From Anaerolineae bacterium (GTDB lineage: Bacteria; Chloroflexota; Anaerolineae; UBA1429), in NCBI GenBank assembly GCA_016928125.1, contig JAFGLK010000059.1:1-5945 (forward strand): 5,945 nt of DNA. Direction: 5' to 3'. Under the pieces are notes generated by a model. It was not told where the DNA came from. It ran no database searches and saw only the letters and a list, made by a program, of their open reading frames with translations. Shown piece after piece: positions 5,284 through 5,945 of the stretch. How positions within the stretch are numbered: position 1 is the stretch's first letter; each line of letters begins with the position of its first letter. The translations under genes were made by a program, and so were the position numbers.

Positions 5284-5397
5284 CTTGCCTCCTTCGGAGT
5301 GTTCGTGCTGCCCTGGGCGAGTATGGCGCGAAAGATGCGCCTCTCATCCAGAGCGTCGGCCAGAGCCTGGCGCAGCAAAGGCTGGGCGTTCGGAGGC
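5284..5397 (-). other. 114-base spacer upstream of the 445-residue gene
   Basis: No clear promoter or terminator is seen; the best -10-like word (CATACT) lacks a -35 partner at the right distance. A short inverted repeat AGCCT/AGGCT with a 10-base loop is too weak to call. One frame encodes a protein-like 32-residue peptide whose TGA overlaps the next ATG, but it would need a TTG start at 5378 without a ribosome-binding site. Confidence 0.4.
5288..5294 (-). promoter_or_regulatory. Ribosome-binding site of the 445-residue gene
   Basis: The minus strand reads AAGGAGG, then CAAG, then ATG at 5283. The core is strong but the 4-base spacing is slightly short. There is no competing start nearby, so it fixes the start of the gene. 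Confidence 0.75.
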
Positions 5398-5945
5398 CTA
5401 TGCGTCGTCGCCCTCCAGCAGCGCCCGAATCTCTTTGCGCTCCTGGGCGGTTAGCTTCCACGCGCTGGCCCGAGCGTTGGCAGTCACATGTTCCGCCTTG
5501 CTCACCCCAGCGATGACTGAGCTCACCAGCGGCTCGCCCAACAGCCAGGCGATAGCCAGCTCCACCAACGTGTGGCCGCGCTCTTTCGCCCAGGCGGTCA
5601 ACTTCTCGATGATCTTCCAGTTGGCCGGCGTGCGGTAGCGATCGAGGTAGCGACGCGCTCCACTGCTGTCGGCAGCGCGGGTGTCCTCTGGGGGCTCGCC
5701 GTCAGGCGAGCTATAGCGCCCGGCCAGCAGGCCGCCCGCCAAAGGATAGTAGGGCAACACCCCGATGTTAAACTCCCGGCAATAGGGCAGCATCTCGCGC
5801 TCGACCTCGCGCTCCAGCATGTGATAGTGGGGCTGGATGGTGACAAAGCGCTCGCGGCCGCTGAGTTCCGCGATGTCGTTGCAGCGACAGAGCTGCCACG
5901 CTGAGAAGTTGGAGGCCCCGATGTAGCGCACCTTGCCGCTGGTGA
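5398..5945 (-). CDS. Aldo/keto reductase, C-terminal part (5' end outside window)
   Basis: Aldo/keto reductases reduce carbonyl compounds with NADPH on a TIM barrel in the cytoplasm. About 181 C-terminal residues are visible and the frame runs off the window edge. The visible start TSGKVRYIGASNFSAWQL is the usual sequence after the barrel centre, so the GTG at 5931 is an internal Val. Further family landmarks are QPHYHMLEREVEREMLPYC, then IGVLPYYPLAGGLLAGRY and the cofactor-phosphate loop VIAGVSKAEHVTAN near the C-terminus. The catalytic Asp-Tyr-Lys-His residues would lie upstream and cannot be checked. It is upstream of the 445-residue gene on the same strand with a 114-base gap, so it may or may not share its transcript. 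The substrate cannot be predicted. Confidence 0.93.
   Translation of the reverse strand, partial: TSGKVRYIGASNFSAWQLCRCNDIAELSGRERFVTIQPHYHMLEREVEREMLPYCREFNIGVLPYYPLAGGLLAGRYSSPDGEPPEDTRAADSSGARRYLDRYRTPANWKIIEKLTAWAKERGHTLVELAIAWLLGEPLVSSVIAGVSKAEHVTANARASAWKLTAQERKEIRALLEGDDA

Noticed and set aside
4747..5454. 235-residue open frame on the + strand
   Set aside because: Antisense to the 445-residue gene and the start of the gap; no recognisable domain, no ribosome-binding site.
1..5945. CRISPR array, tRNA, rRNA, insertion sequence, attachment site or origin
   Set aside because: No regularly spaced repeats, cloverleaf, transposase motif or terminal inverted repeats were seen on reading either strand.

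Overview
The window is about 5.9 kb of GC-rich, gene-dense bacterial DNA. It holds the end of a histidine-biosynthesis gene block on the + strand, converging on a five-gene block on the - strand. The single-chain, long-form HisG with a C-terminal regulatory domain, the GTG starts and the unusual HisI metal motif would fit a GC-rich free-living bacterium, possibly Chloroflexota or a relative. That placement is an inference from remembered sequence style, not from a search.

Plus strand, 1-1217: the 3' end of hisI (phosphoribosyl-AMP cyclohydrolase), a 97-base spacer, and complete hisG (ATP phosphoribosyltransferase). HisG performs the first step of histidine synthesis and HisI the third. A long two-part stem-loop at 1229-1277 separates hisG from the convergent gene and probably terminates transcription in both directions.

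Minus strand, read from 5945 down to 1293: (a) the C-terminal part of an aldo/keto reductase, cut by the window edge; (b) a 445-residue protein of no confidently named family that carries a plausible DNA polymerase beta-type nucleotidyltransferase signature; (c) a 314-residue protein with an aminoglycoside phosphotransferase/choline kinase-like fold; (d) a 343-residue radical SAM protein with a SPASM-like cysteine-rich tail; (e) a 161-residue protein resembling the DUF6650 family. Genes b, c and d are tightly spaced (44 and 7 bases) and look like one operon. I cannot assign a pathway, but nucleotidyltransferase-like + small-molecule kinase-like + radical SAM is the best candidate here for an undescribed system.

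The 139 bases between the radical SAM gene and the DUF6650-like gene are unusually structured. They hold a promoter-like pair (TTGGCA, 17 bases, TAGACT) whose spacer is a dyad. The predicted leader RNA would then be little more than two consecutive stem-loops and a strong Shine-Dalgarno site. This suggests that the last gene has its own regulated promoter.

I saw no tRNA, rRNA, CRISPR array, insertion sequence or origin. No stretch above 300 bases lacks a gene.
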